Positions 1 through 8,725 of a DNA stretch of 64,000 nucleotides are shown one piece after another. The notes beneath the pieces were generated by a model. That model searched no databases and had not been told where the DNA came from. It saw nothing but the letters and a program-made list of their open reading frames with translations. The translations under genes were made by a program, and so were the position numbers. The number at the start of each line of letters is the position of its first letter. The first letter of the stretch is position 1. The stretch comes from Streptomyces collinus Tu 365. GTDB taxonomy: Bacteria > Actinomycetota > Actinomycetes > Streptomycetales > Streptomycetaceae. The stretch is from positions 3,047,535 to 3,111,534 of the forward strand of contig NC_021985.1 of NCBI RefSeq assembly GCF_000444875.1, given 5' to 3'.

Positions 1-868
1 TGGAGTTGAGTCCCTCATGGGCGTTCTCGTGCCCGATGCGCACCATCACGCCCGGATCCTTCGCCTCGCCCAGGAGCTTGAGGAGCACGACCTGCTCCTC
101 AAGAGCCTCCAGGACGGGCCGGATCGTGAGGGGGAAGTCATGTCCGAAACGGGTGAGATTGGCGGTACCGCCGATCATCAACCGCTCCTCGTTCTCCTCC
201 ACCAGTGTCTCCAGCAGAGTGGAGAGCACGGTGGAGACCGTACCGCGATCCTCGGCCTCGAAGCCCTCGGGGAGGTCCTCGACCAGGCGCGGCACATCGC
301 TGAACCGGCGGCCGGCGACCCGGCTGTTCAGCCGGGCCCTGAGGTCGGCCAGGGACGCGTCGCCGAACGGCGCCGGGCAGTCGACCATCCGCTGCTCGAC
401 CCGGCCGGTGTCCGTGATCAGCACGAGCATCACCCGCGCGGGCGCGAGTGAGAGCAGCTCCACGTGCCGGACGGTGGACCGGGTCAGGGACGGGTACTGC
501 ACGACGGCGACCTGCCGGGTGAGCTGCGCGAGCAGCCGCACCGTGCGGGCCACGACGTCGTCGAGGTCGACGGCGCCCTCGAGGAAGTTCTGGATGGCCC
601 GGCGCTCGGGCCCGGTCATCGGCTTGACGCCCGCGAGCTTGTCCACGAACAGCCGGTAGCCCTTGTCGGTGGGGATGCGCCCGGCGCTGGTGTGCGGCTG
701 AGCGATGTAGCCCTCGTCCTCCAGGGCCGCCATGTCGTTGCGCACCGTCGCCGGGGAGACGCCGAGGTTGTGCCGTTCGGTGAGCGCCTTGGAGCCCACC
801 GGCTCCTCGGTGCCCACGTAGTCCTGGACGATGGCGCGCAGCACCTTGAGCCTGCGTTCACTCAGCAT
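1..868 (-). CDS. hrcA: HrcA heat-inducible transcription repressor (3' end cut by window edge)
   Basis: Represses class I heat-shock genes by binding CIRCE operators. The frame opens with ATG at 868 and runs off the left edge, so about 289 residues are visible. The N-terminus ([18 protein letters not shown]) and the following winged-helix stretch ([19 protein letters not shown]) are typical of HrcA. The later region ([21 protein letters not shown]) also matches the family's central domain. A CIRCE-like inverted repeat lies 50 bp upstream, as expected for an autoregulated hrcA. In Streptomyces a dnaJ gene usually follows, which would be outside the window to the left. The identification is firm; the C-terminus cannot be judged. 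Confidence 0.95.
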   Translation of the reverse strand, partial: MLSERRLKVLRAIVQDYVGTEEPVGSKALTERHNLGVSPATVRNDMAALEDEGYIAQPHTSAGRIPTDKGYRLFVDKLAGVKPMTGPERRAIQNFLEGAVDLDDVVARTVRLLAQLTRQVAVVQYPSLTRSTVRHVELLSLAPARVMLVLITDTGRVEQRMVDCPAPFGDASLADLRARLNSRVAGRRFSDVPRLVEDLPEGFEAEDRGTVSTVLSTLLETLVEENEERLMIGGTANLTRFGHDFPLTIRPVLEALEEQVVLLKLLGEAKDPGVMVRIGHENAHEGLNS

Positions 869-917
869 CCGCGCACACCTCCAGCATGTCGTCCCCTGGG
901 ACCTTCGAGTGGTCCAT

Positions 918-944
918 CTGGCACTCTGCGTGTCCGAGTGCCAG
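918..944. promoter_or_regulatory. CIRCE operator upstream of hrcA
   Basis: Perfect 9-bp inverted repeat CTGGCACTC-N9-GAGTGCCAG. It matches the CIRCE consensus TTAGCACTC-N9-GAGTGCTAA in arm length and in the exact 9-nt spacer, with G/C changes at the outer positions. It lies between hrcA and the divergent hydrolase gene and should mediate HrcA autoregulation. Confidence 0.92.
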
Positions 945-1030
945 CGTTCCCCGGCCCAGTGTACGGCCGTGGGGTACTCACTGGGCAAGGTCGGTCCTGC
1001 CGTGCGGGGTCGTAGCGCTAGCGTCGCGGT

Positions 1031-1759
1031 ATGACGGTGACTTGGGAAGAGCTGGGATGGGAGCGGCTGGCCGATGGGATCGGCAGGTGCCGGCTGCCCG
1101 GCTGGGACTGCACCGCGGGCCTGGTGATCGGGCACGGCACGGCGCTGGTGGTGGACGCCGGGTCGAGCCTGGCCGAGGGCGCCCGGCTGCGGGAGTGCGC
1201 CGAGCGGCTGGCGGGCCGGCGTGTGACCCATCTCGCGCTGACCCACCCCCATTTCGACCACGTCTTCGGCACGGCCGCGTTCGCCGGGGCCGACGTGTAC
1301 GCGGCGGTGGGGGCGGAGGCGGTGTTCACCGGCGGGCGCGAGGAGCTGCGTCTGGACGCGGTCCGCCACGGCCTGCCGGCGGACGACGCGGAGGAGGCGG
1401 TGGACACGCTGGCGGCGGGCGCACCCCGGCATCCGGTCTCCGGCGAGCTGACGCTGGACCTCGGGGACGGCCGGCAGGCGCTGCTGGCCAACGTGGGGCC
1501 CGGGCACACCGCGCACGACCTGGCGGTGCTCGTCCCCGGCTCGCCCGAGGTGGTGTTCTGCGGCGACCTGGTCGAGGAGTCCGGCACACCGCAGGCGGGC
1601 CCGGACGCCGTGCCGTCGCGGTGGCCGGCCGCGCTCGACCGGCTGCTGGGGCTGGGCGGCGAGGACGCGCTGTACGTGCCCGGTCACGGTGCGGTGGTGG
1701 ACGCCGGGTTCGTACGGCGGCAGCGCGACGAGCTGGCGGCGCGTTTCGGCGTGTCGTGA
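1031..1759 (+). CDS. Metallo-beta-lactamase-fold hydrolase
   Basis: A 242-residue MBL-fold protein, transcribed divergently from hrcA. The metal-binding motif THPHFDH is at residues 71-77 (H72, H74, D76, H77). A downstream GPGHTAHD supplies the next metal-site histidine, [10 protein letters not shown] the bridging Asp, and [10 protein letters not shown] the last His. The length and single domain fit the glyoxalase II/RNase Z-like hydrolase group. The substrate cannot be inferred. There is no signal peptide, so it is probably cytosolic. The shared intergenic region with the CIRCE site makes co-regulation by HrcA possible but unproven. Confidence 0.85.
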   Translation: MTVTWEELGWERLADGIGRCRLPGWDCTAGLVIGHGTALVVDAGSSLAEGARLRECAERLAGRRVTHLALTHPHFDHVFGTAAFAGADVYAAVGAEAVFTGGREELRLDAVRHGLPADDAEEAVDTLAAGAPRHPVSGELTLDLGDGRQALLANVGPGHTAHDLAVLVPGSPEVVFCGDLVEESGTPQAGPDAVPSRWPAALDRLLGLGGEDALYVPGHGAVVDAGFVRRQRDELAARFGVS

Positions 1760-1793
1760 GCCTGGGGCGGCGGCTTCTCCTATCGTCACTCGA

Positions 1794-2603
1794 ATGCGCC
1801 AGTACTCCGCCGACCTGACCCCGCCGTGGAAGAAGCCCAAGCCCGTCCCGGAGGTCGCGGCGGAGCCGGGTCTGGTGGTGGAGGAGGCCGGTACCGGGTT
1901 CTGCGGCGCAGTGATCCGCTGCGAGGCGGGCACGGTGACGCTGGAGGACCGCTTCGGCAAGCACCGGGTGTTCCCGCTGGAGCCGCGCGGCTTCCTGCTG
2001 GAGGGCCGGGCGGTCACCCTCGTACGGCCGGCCGCCGCTCCCCCGCGGCCCACCCGGACGGCGTCCGGTTCGGTGGCGGTCCCGGGGGCCCGGGCCCGCG
2101 TGGCCCGCGCCGGCCGCATCTACGTCGAGGGCCGGCACGACGCCGAGCTGGTCGAGCGGGTGTGGGGCGACGACCTGCGCATCGAGGGCGTGGTCGTGGA
2201 GTACCTGGAGGGCGTGGACGACCTGCCGGGAATCGTGGCGGAGTTCGCGCCGGGGCCCGACGCCCGGCTCGGCGTCCTGGTGGACCACCTGGTGCCGGGC
2301 ACCAAGGAGTGGCGGATCGCCGAGGCCGTGACGAGCGAGCACGCGCTGGTGGTCGGCCACCCCTACATCGACGTCTGGGAGGCGGTGAAGCCGTCCTCCG
2401 TGGGCATCCCCGGCTGGCCCCGGGTGCCCCGCGGCCAGGACTGGAAGACGGGCGTGTGCCGGGCCCTGGGCTGGCCCGAGAACACGGGCGCGGCCTGGCA
2501 GCGCATCCTGTCCGGCGTGCGCTCCTACAAGGACCTGGAGCCGGAACTCCTGGGCCGCGTGGAGGAGCTGATCGACTTCGTCACGGCCGGCGGTGGGGCT
2601 TGA
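1794..2603 (+). CDS. DUF3097 family protein
   Basis: A 269-residue protein starting [20 protein letters not shown], which I recognise as the actinobacterial DUF3097 family. ATG 1794 is chosen because the family starts with this segment; an upstream in-frame start would extend into the preceding gene. The central part ([20 protein letters not shown]) resembles a Toprim-like nucleic-acid-enzyme core seen in small primase/topoisomerase-related proteins. I take that as a fold hint only, since the function is not established. It lies 34 bp after the hydrolase gene and may be cotranscribed. Its 3' end overlaps the convergent Uma2-like gene by 23 bp. Confidence 0.8.
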   Translation: MRQYSADLTPPWKKPKPVPEVAAEPGLVVEEAGTGFCGAVIRCEAGTVTLEDRFGKHRVFPLEPRGFLLEGRAVTLVRPAAAPPRPTRTASGSVAVPGARARVARAGRIYVEGRHDAELVERVWGDDLRIEGVVVEYLEGVDDLPGIVAEFAPGPDARLGVLVDHLVPGTKEWRIAEAVTSEHALVVGHPYIDVWEAVKPSSVGIPGWPRVPRGQDWKTGVCRALGWPENTGAAWQRILSGVRSYKDLEPELLGRVEELIDFVTAGGGA

Positions 2604-3159
2604 CGCCCTTGTAGGTGCCGAAGCCGGTGGTGTCGAGTTCCACGCCGAGGGGCTCCAGCGGCAGCGGCGCACCGAACTTGACGATCCGCTGCGCCTGGTA
2701 GTCGGCGTCGTCTCCCCCACCGGTGGGCTCGGTGAGCAGGACGCAGTGCGCCACGATCGGGTCGACGATCAGACAGGCGGGTACCTGGCCGGCGGCGTAG
2801 ATGGAGCGCTTGACACCGTAGTCGCGGTCGACGCTGGTCCTGGACACCACCTCGACCACCATCGTGACCAGCTGGGACGGCACCAGACGCCCGGAGTCCG
2901 GGACCGCCGCGCGCTCCAGCACCACCAGGTCCGGCACCGGCTCGCTGGCCTCGCCGGCGATGTCCACGTCGGTCGTCTGGAGCCGCTCCCACCGTGCGGG
3001 CGGGATCTGGTCCTGCACGTTCGTCACGATCCGGTTGTGGACCAGATCGGGAGCGGCCATCATCACGATTTCCCCCCGCAGAAGCTCGACCTTGACGCCC
3101 TCGGGAGGCTCGAACTCCTCGAAGAACCTGGCCATCCCACGCTCATCCACAGCGGTCAT
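2581..3159 (-). CDS. Uma2-like (restriction-endonuclease-fold) protein
   Basis: A 192-residue member of the Uma2/DUF820 group, which has a PD-(D/E)XK nuclease-like fold and is amplified in Streptomyces and cyanobacteria. Supporting segments are VELLRGEIVMM, PDLVVLE and VVEVVSRTS, the last two carrying the expected acidic/E-x-V motif residues. ATG 3159 is preferred over an upstream ATG at 3177 because a GGAGGG ribosome-binding site lies 8 nt before it. The biological role of the family is unsettled. It is convergent with the DUF3097 gene. Confidence 0.78.
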   Translation of the reverse strand: MTAVDERGMARFFEEFEPPEGVKVELLRGEIVMMAAPDLVHNRIVTNVQDQIPPARWERLQTTDVDIAGEASEPVPDLVVLERAAVPDSGRLVPSQLVTMVVEVVSRTSVDRDYGVKRSIYAAGQVPACLIVDPIVAHCVLLTEPTGGGDDADYQAQRIVKFGAPLPLEPLGVELDTTGFGTYKGVKPHRRP

Positions 3160-3279
3160 CTCCGTGGCCCTCCACATCCGCCGCGTACTTTTGACGGCAG
3201 CCCAGGAACCAGGTTAGGGATCGAACCGGTGTCTCGCCGCGATTCACCCGCCGGAGTGATCAGCCGCGGTCGGTCGTGT

Positions 3280-4521
3280 TCAGTCCACCAGGTCCCGCAC
3301 CACCGCGTCCGCCAGCAGGCGGCCGCGCAGGGTCAGGGCGGCGCGGCCCTCGGTGTAGGGGGTCTGCTGGAGGAGGCCGTCGGTCAGGGCGCGGCGGGCG
3401 GCCTCGCGGCCGGCCTCCTTGAGCAGGGAGAGCGGGACGCCCTCGCTCAGCCGCAGTTCCAGCAGGATCCGCTCGACCCGGCGGTCCTCGTCGGAGAGCA
3501 GTTCGCGGCCCGCGCCCGGGGAGCGGCCCGAGGCCAGGGCAGCCGCGTAGGCGCCCGGGTGCTTGACGTTCCACCAGCGCACGCCGCCCACGTGCGAGTG
3601 GGCCCCGGGGCCCGCGCCCCACCAGTCCGCGCCCCGCCAGTACAGCTCGTTGTGCAGGCAGCGCCCGGCCTCGGAGGTGGCCCAGTTGGAGACCTCGTAC
3701 CAGTCGAAGCCCGCCGCCGACAGGGTCTCCTCGGCGATCAGGTAGCGGTCGGCGTGCACGTCGTCGTCCGTCATCGGGACCTCGCCCCGGCGGATGCGGC
3801 GGGCCAGCCGGGTGCCCTCCTCGACGATGAGGGCGTAGGCGCTGACGTGGTCCGGTCCCGCGCCGATGGCCGCGTCCAGGGACGCCCGCCAGTCGTCGTC
3901 GGACTCGCCGGGGGTGCCGTAGATCAGGTCGAGGTTGACGTGCTCGAAGCCCGCCGCCCGCGCCTCCGCCACGCACGCCTCGGGGCGGCCGGGGGTGTGG
4001 GTGCGGTCCAGGACGCTCAGCACGTGCCGCCGGGCGCTCTGCATGCCGAAGGAGATCCGGTTGAAGCCGCCCTCCCGCAGCGTGGCGAGGTAGGCCGGGT
4101 CCACCGACTCCGGGTTCGCCTCCGTGGTGATCTCGGCGTCCGGCGCCAGGCCGAACTCGTCGCGCACGGCGGCCAGCATCCGGACGAGGTCGTCGGCGGC
4201 CAGCAGCGTCGGCGTGCCGCCGCCGACGAAGACCGTGCGGATCTCGCGCGGGTCGTCGCCGAGCACCTTGCGGGCGAGCCGGACCTCGTCGGTCAGGGTG
4301 TCCGCGTAGTTGTCCCGGGAGGCCAGCACCCCGCCCGTGCCGCGCAGCTCGGACGCGGTGTACGTGTTGAAGTCGCAGTAGCCGCAGCGGGTGGCGCAGT
4401 ACGGGACGTGCAGGTAGAAGCCGAGGGGGCGCTCGGCGGCCCCGGCGAGCGCGGCGGCGGGCAGCGCGCCGTCGGCGGGGACGGGCTCGCCGTCGGGAAG
4501 TGCGGAAGGCATGTCCCCCAT
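3280..4521 (-). CDS. hemW: HemW-type radical SAM protein (heme chaperone)
   Basis: A 413-residue radical SAM protein. The cluster motif CATRCGYCDFN is at about residues 42-52 (C42, C46, C49, then F51), the CxxxCxxCxF pattern that separates HemW/HemN proteins. GGGTPTLL and the EANPES segment follow in the expected order. Actinobacterial copies are usually annotated as coproporphyrinogen III oxidase, but HemW proteins act in heme trafficking, so the oxidase name should be avoided. ATG 4521 is used; ATG 4512 is an alternative with the same frame. It lies 18 bp downstream of the SpoIIE-type phosphatase gene on the same strand and is probably cotranscribed with it. Confidence 0.9.
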   Translation of the reverse strand: MGDMPSALPDGEPVPADGALPAAALAGAAERPLGFYLHVPYCATRCGYCDFNTYTASELRGTGGVLASRDNYADTLTDEVRLARKVLGDDPREIRTVFVGGGTPTLLAADDLVRMLAAVRDEFGLAPDAEITTEANPESVDPAYLATLREGGFNRISFGMQSARRHVLSVLDRTHTPGRPEACVAEARAAGFEHVNLDLIYGTPGESDDDWRASLDAAIGAGPDHVSAYALIVEEGTRLARRIRRGEVPMTDDDVHADRYLIAEETLSAAGFDWYEVSNWATSEAGRCLHNELYWRGADWWGAGPGAHSHVGGVRWWNVKHPGAYAAALASGRSPGAGRELLSDEDRRVERILLELRLSEGVPLSLLKEAGREAARRALTDGLLQQTPYTEGRAALTLRGRLLADAVVRDLVD

Positions 4522-4539
4522 TGTCCCGTACGGCGGCGG

Positions 4540-6414
4540 TCACCCGGCCTGGAGCACCAGCAGGGCCAGATCGTCCTCGGGCAGGCCGCCGCCGAACTCG
4601 TGCACCAGGCGGCGGATCCTTTCCGCGATCAGCTCGGCGCTCAGCCCCGCGCAGCCGGACAGGGCCCGCGCCAGCCCGTCGCCGTCGTCGAACTGGCGGG
4701 AGCCGGAGCGGCGCTCGGTGACGCCGTCGGTGACGCACAGCAGGCTGTCGCCGGGCCCGAGCTCGACGGTCTCGCTGGTGTACGTCTCGTCCTCCACCAC
4801 GCCGAGCAGGGTCTGCGGGCGGGCGGCCGTGCACACCTCGCCGTCGGGGCGCAGGAGCAGCGGCAGCGGGTGTCCGGCGGAGGCGAGCGTGCAGCGGACC
4901 CCTCCGTCGTGCGGGGTCAGCTCGCCGTAGAGGAGCGACAGGAAGCGGGTCTGCGGGCCGTCCCCGGCGACCAGGGGACGGGCGCCGGCGGCGACGAGCG
5001 CGCGGGCGGCCGCGTCGGCGGCCTCGGTGGCGTCGTCCAGCAGGAGCTGGTTGAGCCGGTCGAGGACGTCGGCGACCCGGTAGCCCTCGCGGGCCAGCAG
5101 CCGCAGCCAGGGGCGGGCGAGGCCGATCACGACCGCAGCCTCGGGGCCCTTCCCCTGCACGTCGCCCACCGCGAAGCACCAGCGGCCGTCGCCCGCTGGG
5201 AACAGGTCGTAGAAGTCGCCGCTCGGGCCGCCCTGGTCGCGGGGCTCGTAGACGAGCGCGCTGCTCACCCCGGGGATCTCGGCGACCGCGCCGGGCAGCA
5301 GGCCGCGCTGCAGGACGGCGCTGATGGTGGCCTGCCGGGCGTACTGGCGGGCCGCTCCGATGGCGAGGGCCACCCGGCGCCCGAGGTCCTCCACCAGGCC
5401 GGTGACCTCGTCCGGGAAGCGCTCGAGGGCACAGCGCCCGATCACCAGCGTGCCCAGCGGGCGGCCGCCCGCGATGAGCCGGTAGGAGAGCGCCGTGCCG
5501 TGGGCGCCCCGCGGGCCGAGCGCCTCGCCGGGCCACGGGTAGGGCTCGGGACCGGACCTGAGGCCCTCCCGGGGGCACGGCGGTTCCTTCTCCAGGGCGC
5601 GGGCCAGTTCCTCGGCGCGGTCCTCGCTGGCGTGCCAGACCCGGGCGGGCGCGTTGCCATCGCCGCCGCGCACGGTCGCCTCGTCCTCCAGCCACACCGC
5701 GCACCAGTCGGCCAGCCGGGGCACGATGAGCTGGCCGGTGAGGGCCGTGACCAGGCTCTCGTCCAGCTGCCCGGCCAGCAGGTCGGATGCCTCGGCGAGG
5801 AAGGTCAGCGCGCCCCGGCCCAGCCAGTCCCGGCCGTCCGCGGTGCCGTACGGGCGGGGGGCGAGAGCCTCGGCGGTCTCCAGGGCGGGCGCGGCGGCCG
5901 GCGGGCGGGGGCGCGCCCGGCCGCCGGCGGGCAGCCGGGCCCACACCGTCTTGGCGTCGGTGCGGTAGGTGACGCCCCAGGACTCGGCGAGTGCGGCGAC
6001 CAGGCGCAGCCCGCGCCCGTGCCCGGACGCCTCGGACGGCGGCTCGCCGACGGGGTCGCGCGGGGCGCGGGCCGGGTGCTGGTCGTCGACCTCCACGACG
6101 AACGCGCCGGTCTCCTCCAGGCGCCAGTCGACCACCACCTCGGTGCCCGCGTGCAGGACGGCGTTGGTGACGAGTTCGCTGACGACGGCCATGGCGTCCT
6201 CGGCCAGCCGGGCGGCGGACGCGGGCTCGGTCAGGCCCTGGTCGGCCCACTCGGCGAACGCGGCGCGCAGCAGGGCACGGGCGGAGCCGGGCGCGAGGGG
6301 GCTGCCGGGCAGGGTGGCGCGCCCCCGGGCGCGCGCGCACGCGCCGGGGTGCGCGGGCGCGTCACAGGCCCGGGAGCCGGTCTCCCGCTGCGTCGGTATC
6401 GCAGCCATGTCCAT
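4540..6414 (-). CDS. SpoIIE-family PP2C phosphatase with N-terminal kinase-like ATPase domain
   Basis: A 624-residue soluble regulator. Domains in order are an anti-sigma-factor-like HATPase (about residues 30-165; SELVTNAVLHAG N-box and GHGRGLRLVAAL G-box), a GAF-like region (about 190-350), and a PP2C SIG/SpoIIE phosphatase (about 370-620; GGPSGDFYDLF, VGDVQGKGPEAA, LLCVTDGVTE). Such proteins in Streptomyces combine anti-sigma kinase and phosphatase arms of partner-switching pathways. The metal-binding Asp residues of the phosphatase (GDFYD, DVQG, TDG, DD) are all present. It is followed by hemW. Confidence 0.88.
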   Translation of the reverse strand: MDMAAIPTQRETGSRACDAPAHPGACARARGRATLPGSPLAPGSARALLRAAFAEWADQGLTEPASAARLAEDAMAVVSELVTNAVLHAGTEVVVDWRLEETGAFVVEVDDQHPARAPRDPVGEPPSEASGHGRGLRLVAALAESWGVTYRTDAKTVWARLPAGGRARPRPPAAAPALETAEALAPRPYGTADGRDWLGRGALTFLAEASDLLAGQLDESLVTALTGQLIVPRLADWCAVWLEDEATVRGGDGNAPARVWHASEDRAEELARALEKEPPCPREGLRSGPEPYPWPGEALGPRGAHGTALSYRLIAGGRPLGTLVIGRCALERFPDEVTGLVEDLGRRVALAIGAARQYARQATISAVLQRGLLPGAVAEIPGVSSALVYEPRDQGGPSGDFYDLFPAGDGRWCFAVGDVQGKGPEAAVVIGLARPWLRLLAREGYRVADVLDRLNQLLLDDATEAADAAARALVAAGARPLVAGDGPQTRFLSLLYGELTPHDGGVRCTLASAGHPLPLLLRPDGEVCTAARPQTLLGVVEDETYTSETVELGPGDSLLCVTDGVTERRSGSRQFDDGDGLARALSGCAGLSAELIAERIRRLVHEFGGGLPEDDLALLVLQAG

Positions 6415-6548
6415 GCGGCCAGGGTGACAGAAAGACCCGGGTCCTAAGCGGTGAGTTACCGAAGTGGACAGCCGCCCGTGAGAACTGTGCTAGGGAGATG
6501 CCCGAAGGCGGTCGGAAATCGAGCCTTTCCCTCTGTTTCGGGCGTGCG

Positions 6549-6583
6549 CCGGTCCCGGAGGGCCGGACGCCCTCCGGGACCGG
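6549..6583. terminator. Hairpin terminator 3' of acyl-CoA ligase gene
   Basis: Perfect 15-bp inverted repeat (arms 6549-6563 and 6569-6583, 5-nt loop), very GC-rich. It lies 10 bp past the stop codon of the minus-strand acyl-CoA ligase gene and in front of the next minus-strand gene. No T-run follows, as is usual in streptomycetes. Confidence 0.75.
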
Positions 6584-6592
6584 GCGGCCGGC

Positions 6593-8464
6593 TCAGGCCT
6601 CCCGCGTGCCCGCGTACATCTCGTCGATCAGGCCCTTGTACTCCCGCTCGACCACCGGCCGCTTCAGCTTCAGGCTCGGCGTGATCTCGCCGTGCTCCAC
6701 GTCCAGGTCGCGCGGCAGCAGCCGGAACTTCTTGATGGTCTGCCAGCGCTGCAGGCCCTCGTTGAGCTCCTTGACGTACCCGTCGACCATCTCGACGGTC
6801 TGCGGCGCGGCGACGACCTCGGCGTAGGACCTGCCCTCGAGGCCGTTGTCCTTGGCCCACTGCAGGATGGAGGGCTCGTCGAGCGCGATGAGGGCGGTGC
6901 AGTAGTTCCGGTCGGCGCCGTGCACCAGGATGTTGGAGACGTAGGGGCACACCGCCTTGAACTGGCCCTCGACCTCGGCGGGGGCGACGTACTTGCCGCC
7001 GGAGGTCTTGATGAGGTCCTTCTTGCGGTCGGTGATGCGCAGGTAGCCGTCGGGCGACAGCTCGCCGATGTCACCGGTGTGGAACCAGCCGTCCGACTCC
7101 AGCACCTCGGCGGTCTTCTCCGGCTGCTGGTGGTAGCCGTCCATGATGCCGGGGCCGCGCAGCAGGATCTCGCCGTCGTCGGCGATGCGGACCTCGGTGC
7201 CGGGCAGCGGCTTGCCGACCGTGCCGGTCCGGTACGCCTCGCCCGGGTTGACGAAGGAGGCCGCGGAGGACTCGGTGAGGCCGTAGCCCTCCAGGATGTG
7301 GATGCCGGCGCCGGCGAAGAAGTAGCCGATCTCGGGCGCGAGCGCGGAGGCGCCGGAGACACAGGCGCGCAGCCGGCCGCCGAAGGCCTCGCGGAGCTTG
7401 GCGTAGACGAGGGCGTCGGCCACCTTGTGCTTGGCGGCGAGCCCGAACGGGGCCGTGGCGGTGCCGGTGCGGCGGAAGTTGTCCTGGGTGACCTTGGCGT
7501 ACTCGCGGGCGACCTCGGCGGCCCACTGGAAGATCCGGTACTTGGCCGCGCCGCCCTCGCGGGCCTTGGCCGCGACGCCGTTGTAGACCTTCTCGAAGAT
7601 CCGCGGCACGGCCGCCATGTACGTCGGCTGCACCACCGGCAGGTTCTCGATGATCTTGTCGACGCGGCCGTCGACGGCCGTGACGTGGCCGACCTCGATC
7701 TGGCCCGAGGTGAGCACCTTGCCGAAGACGTGCGCGAGCGGCAGCCACAGGTACTGCACGTCGTCCACGGTGACCAGGCCGGTCGCCGCGATGGCCTTCG
7801 CCATGTACGACCAGTTGTCGTGCGGGAGCCTGACGCCCTTGGGGCGGCCGGTGGTGCCGGAGGTGTAGATGAGGGTCGCGAGCTGGTCCCTGGTGATCGC
7901 GCCGACCCGCTCCTTGATCAGCTGCGGGTGCTTCTCCAGGTAGGCGGTGCCGCGCTGCTCCAGTTCGGTGAGCGTGGTCACCCAGTCGTCCGTCTCGACG
8001 CCGGCGGAGTCGATGACGACGACCTTGGTCAGGGCGGGCAGCTCGGCGCGCTTCTCCACCGCCTTGGCGGCCTGGGCCGCGTCCTCGGCGATCAGCACCC
8101 GGCTCTCGGAGTCGGCGAGGATGAACGCCGACTCGTCGGCGTTGGTCTGCGGGTAGATGGTCGTGGTGGCGCCGCCCGCGCACATGATGCCGAGGTCGGC
8201 GAGGATCCACTCGACGCGGGTGGAGGACGCCAGCGCCACCCGCTGCTCCGGCCCGAGGCCCAGTTCGATGAGCCCGGCCGCGATCGCGTACACCCGCTGC
8301 GCCGCCTCGCCCCAGCTCAGCGACTTCCAGTCGTCGGGGCCCTGCCCGGTGGACGGCAAGGGGTAGCGGTAGGCCTCGGCGTCCGGTGTGGCCGCCACGC
8401 GCTCGAGGAAGAGGGCCGCGACGGACGGCGGACGGTTCTCGATCAAGGTCTGTGTGTCGCTCAC
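6593..8464 (-). CDS. Long-chain fatty acyl-CoA ligase (FadD/FACL type)
   Basis: A 623-residue AMP-forming ligase activating a fatty acid through acyl-AMP to acyl-CoA. The P-loop motif YTSGTTGRPKGVRL, the GYGLTESSAA segment, the WFHTGDIG motif and the C-terminal ITDRKKDLIKTSGGK hinge/lysine motif are all intact. GTG 8464 is preceded by GGAGG at good spacing. The length and core-genome position near lepA fit a housekeeping fatty-acid-degradation ligase. It stands as a single gene, with a small palindrome in its promoter region. Confidence 0.9.
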   Translation of the reverse strand: MSDTQTLIENRPPSVAALFLERVAATPDAEAYRYPLPSTGQGPDDWKSLSWGEAAQRVYAIAAGLIELGLGPEQRVALASSTRVEWILADLGIMCAGGATTTIYPQTNADESAFILADSESRVLIAEDAAQAAKAVEKRAELPALTKVVVIDSAGVETDDWVTTLTELEQRGTAYLEKHPQLIKERVGAITRDQLATLIYTSGTTGRPKGVRLPHDNWSYMAKAIAATGLVTVDDVQYLWLPLAHVFGKVLTSGQIEVGHVTAVDGRVDKIIENLPVVQPTYMAAVPRIFEKVYNGVAAKAREGGAAKYRIFQWAAEVAREYAKVTQDNFRRTGTATAPFGLAAKHKVADALVYAKLREAFGGRLRACVSGASALAPEIGYFFAGAGIHILEGYGLTESSAASFVNPGEAYRTGTVGKPLPGTEVRIADDGEILLRGPGIMDGYHQQPEKTAEVLESDGWFHTGDIGELSPDGYLRITDRKKDLIKTSGGKYVAPAEVEGQFKAVCPYVSNILVHGADRNYCTALIALDEPSILQWAKDNGLEGRSYAEVVAAPQTVEMVDGYVKELNEGLQRWQTIKKFRLLPRDLDVEHGEITPSLKLKRPVVEREYKGLIDEMYAGTREA

Positions 8465-8545
8465 GACATCCTCCGGGGCCCGCGACAGTGCGGCTGGCTC
8501 GGTGCGGCTGGGGTTGACTCACGGTGGGGTTCGCGCGCTTGTTTA

Positions 8546-8555
8546 ACTCGCGAGT
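8546..8555. promoter_or_regulatory. Small palindrome in acyl-CoA ligase promoter region
   Basis: A 10-bp perfect palindrome ACTCGCGAGT set in an AT-richer patch (TTTAACTCGCGAGTAACTA) about 82 bp upstream of the acyl-CoA ligase start. It could be an operator for a TetR-like fatty-acid regulator. The rest of the 261-bp gap to lepA shows nothing convincing. Confidence 0.35.
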
Positions 8556-8725
8556 AACTACTGAGCAGGGGATCAGAGTAAGGCGCGACCGCCCGCTGCG
8601 TAAGGGGCATCGGCCTGTCACTTTCCACGCAGAGCGACGCTACGCACGCACAGGGGCCCGCCGCACTTTCGTACGACGAGCCCCCGGATGCCCGGAATGC
8701 GGACACGACCCGTTGTTACCCCTGG

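Noticed and set aside
3260..6340. A 1026-codon minus-strand open frame overlapping hemW and the phosphatase in another frame.
   Set aside because: Arg/Pro-rich shadow of the two real genes, with no domain motif.
2593..6447. A 1284-codon plus-strand open frame opposite hemW and the SpoIIE-type phosphatase.
   Set aside because: Its translation is low-complexity Gly/Ala/Arg/Val with no family pattern, whereas the opposite strand encodes recognisable hemW and phosphatase motifs. It is a high-GC shadow frame.
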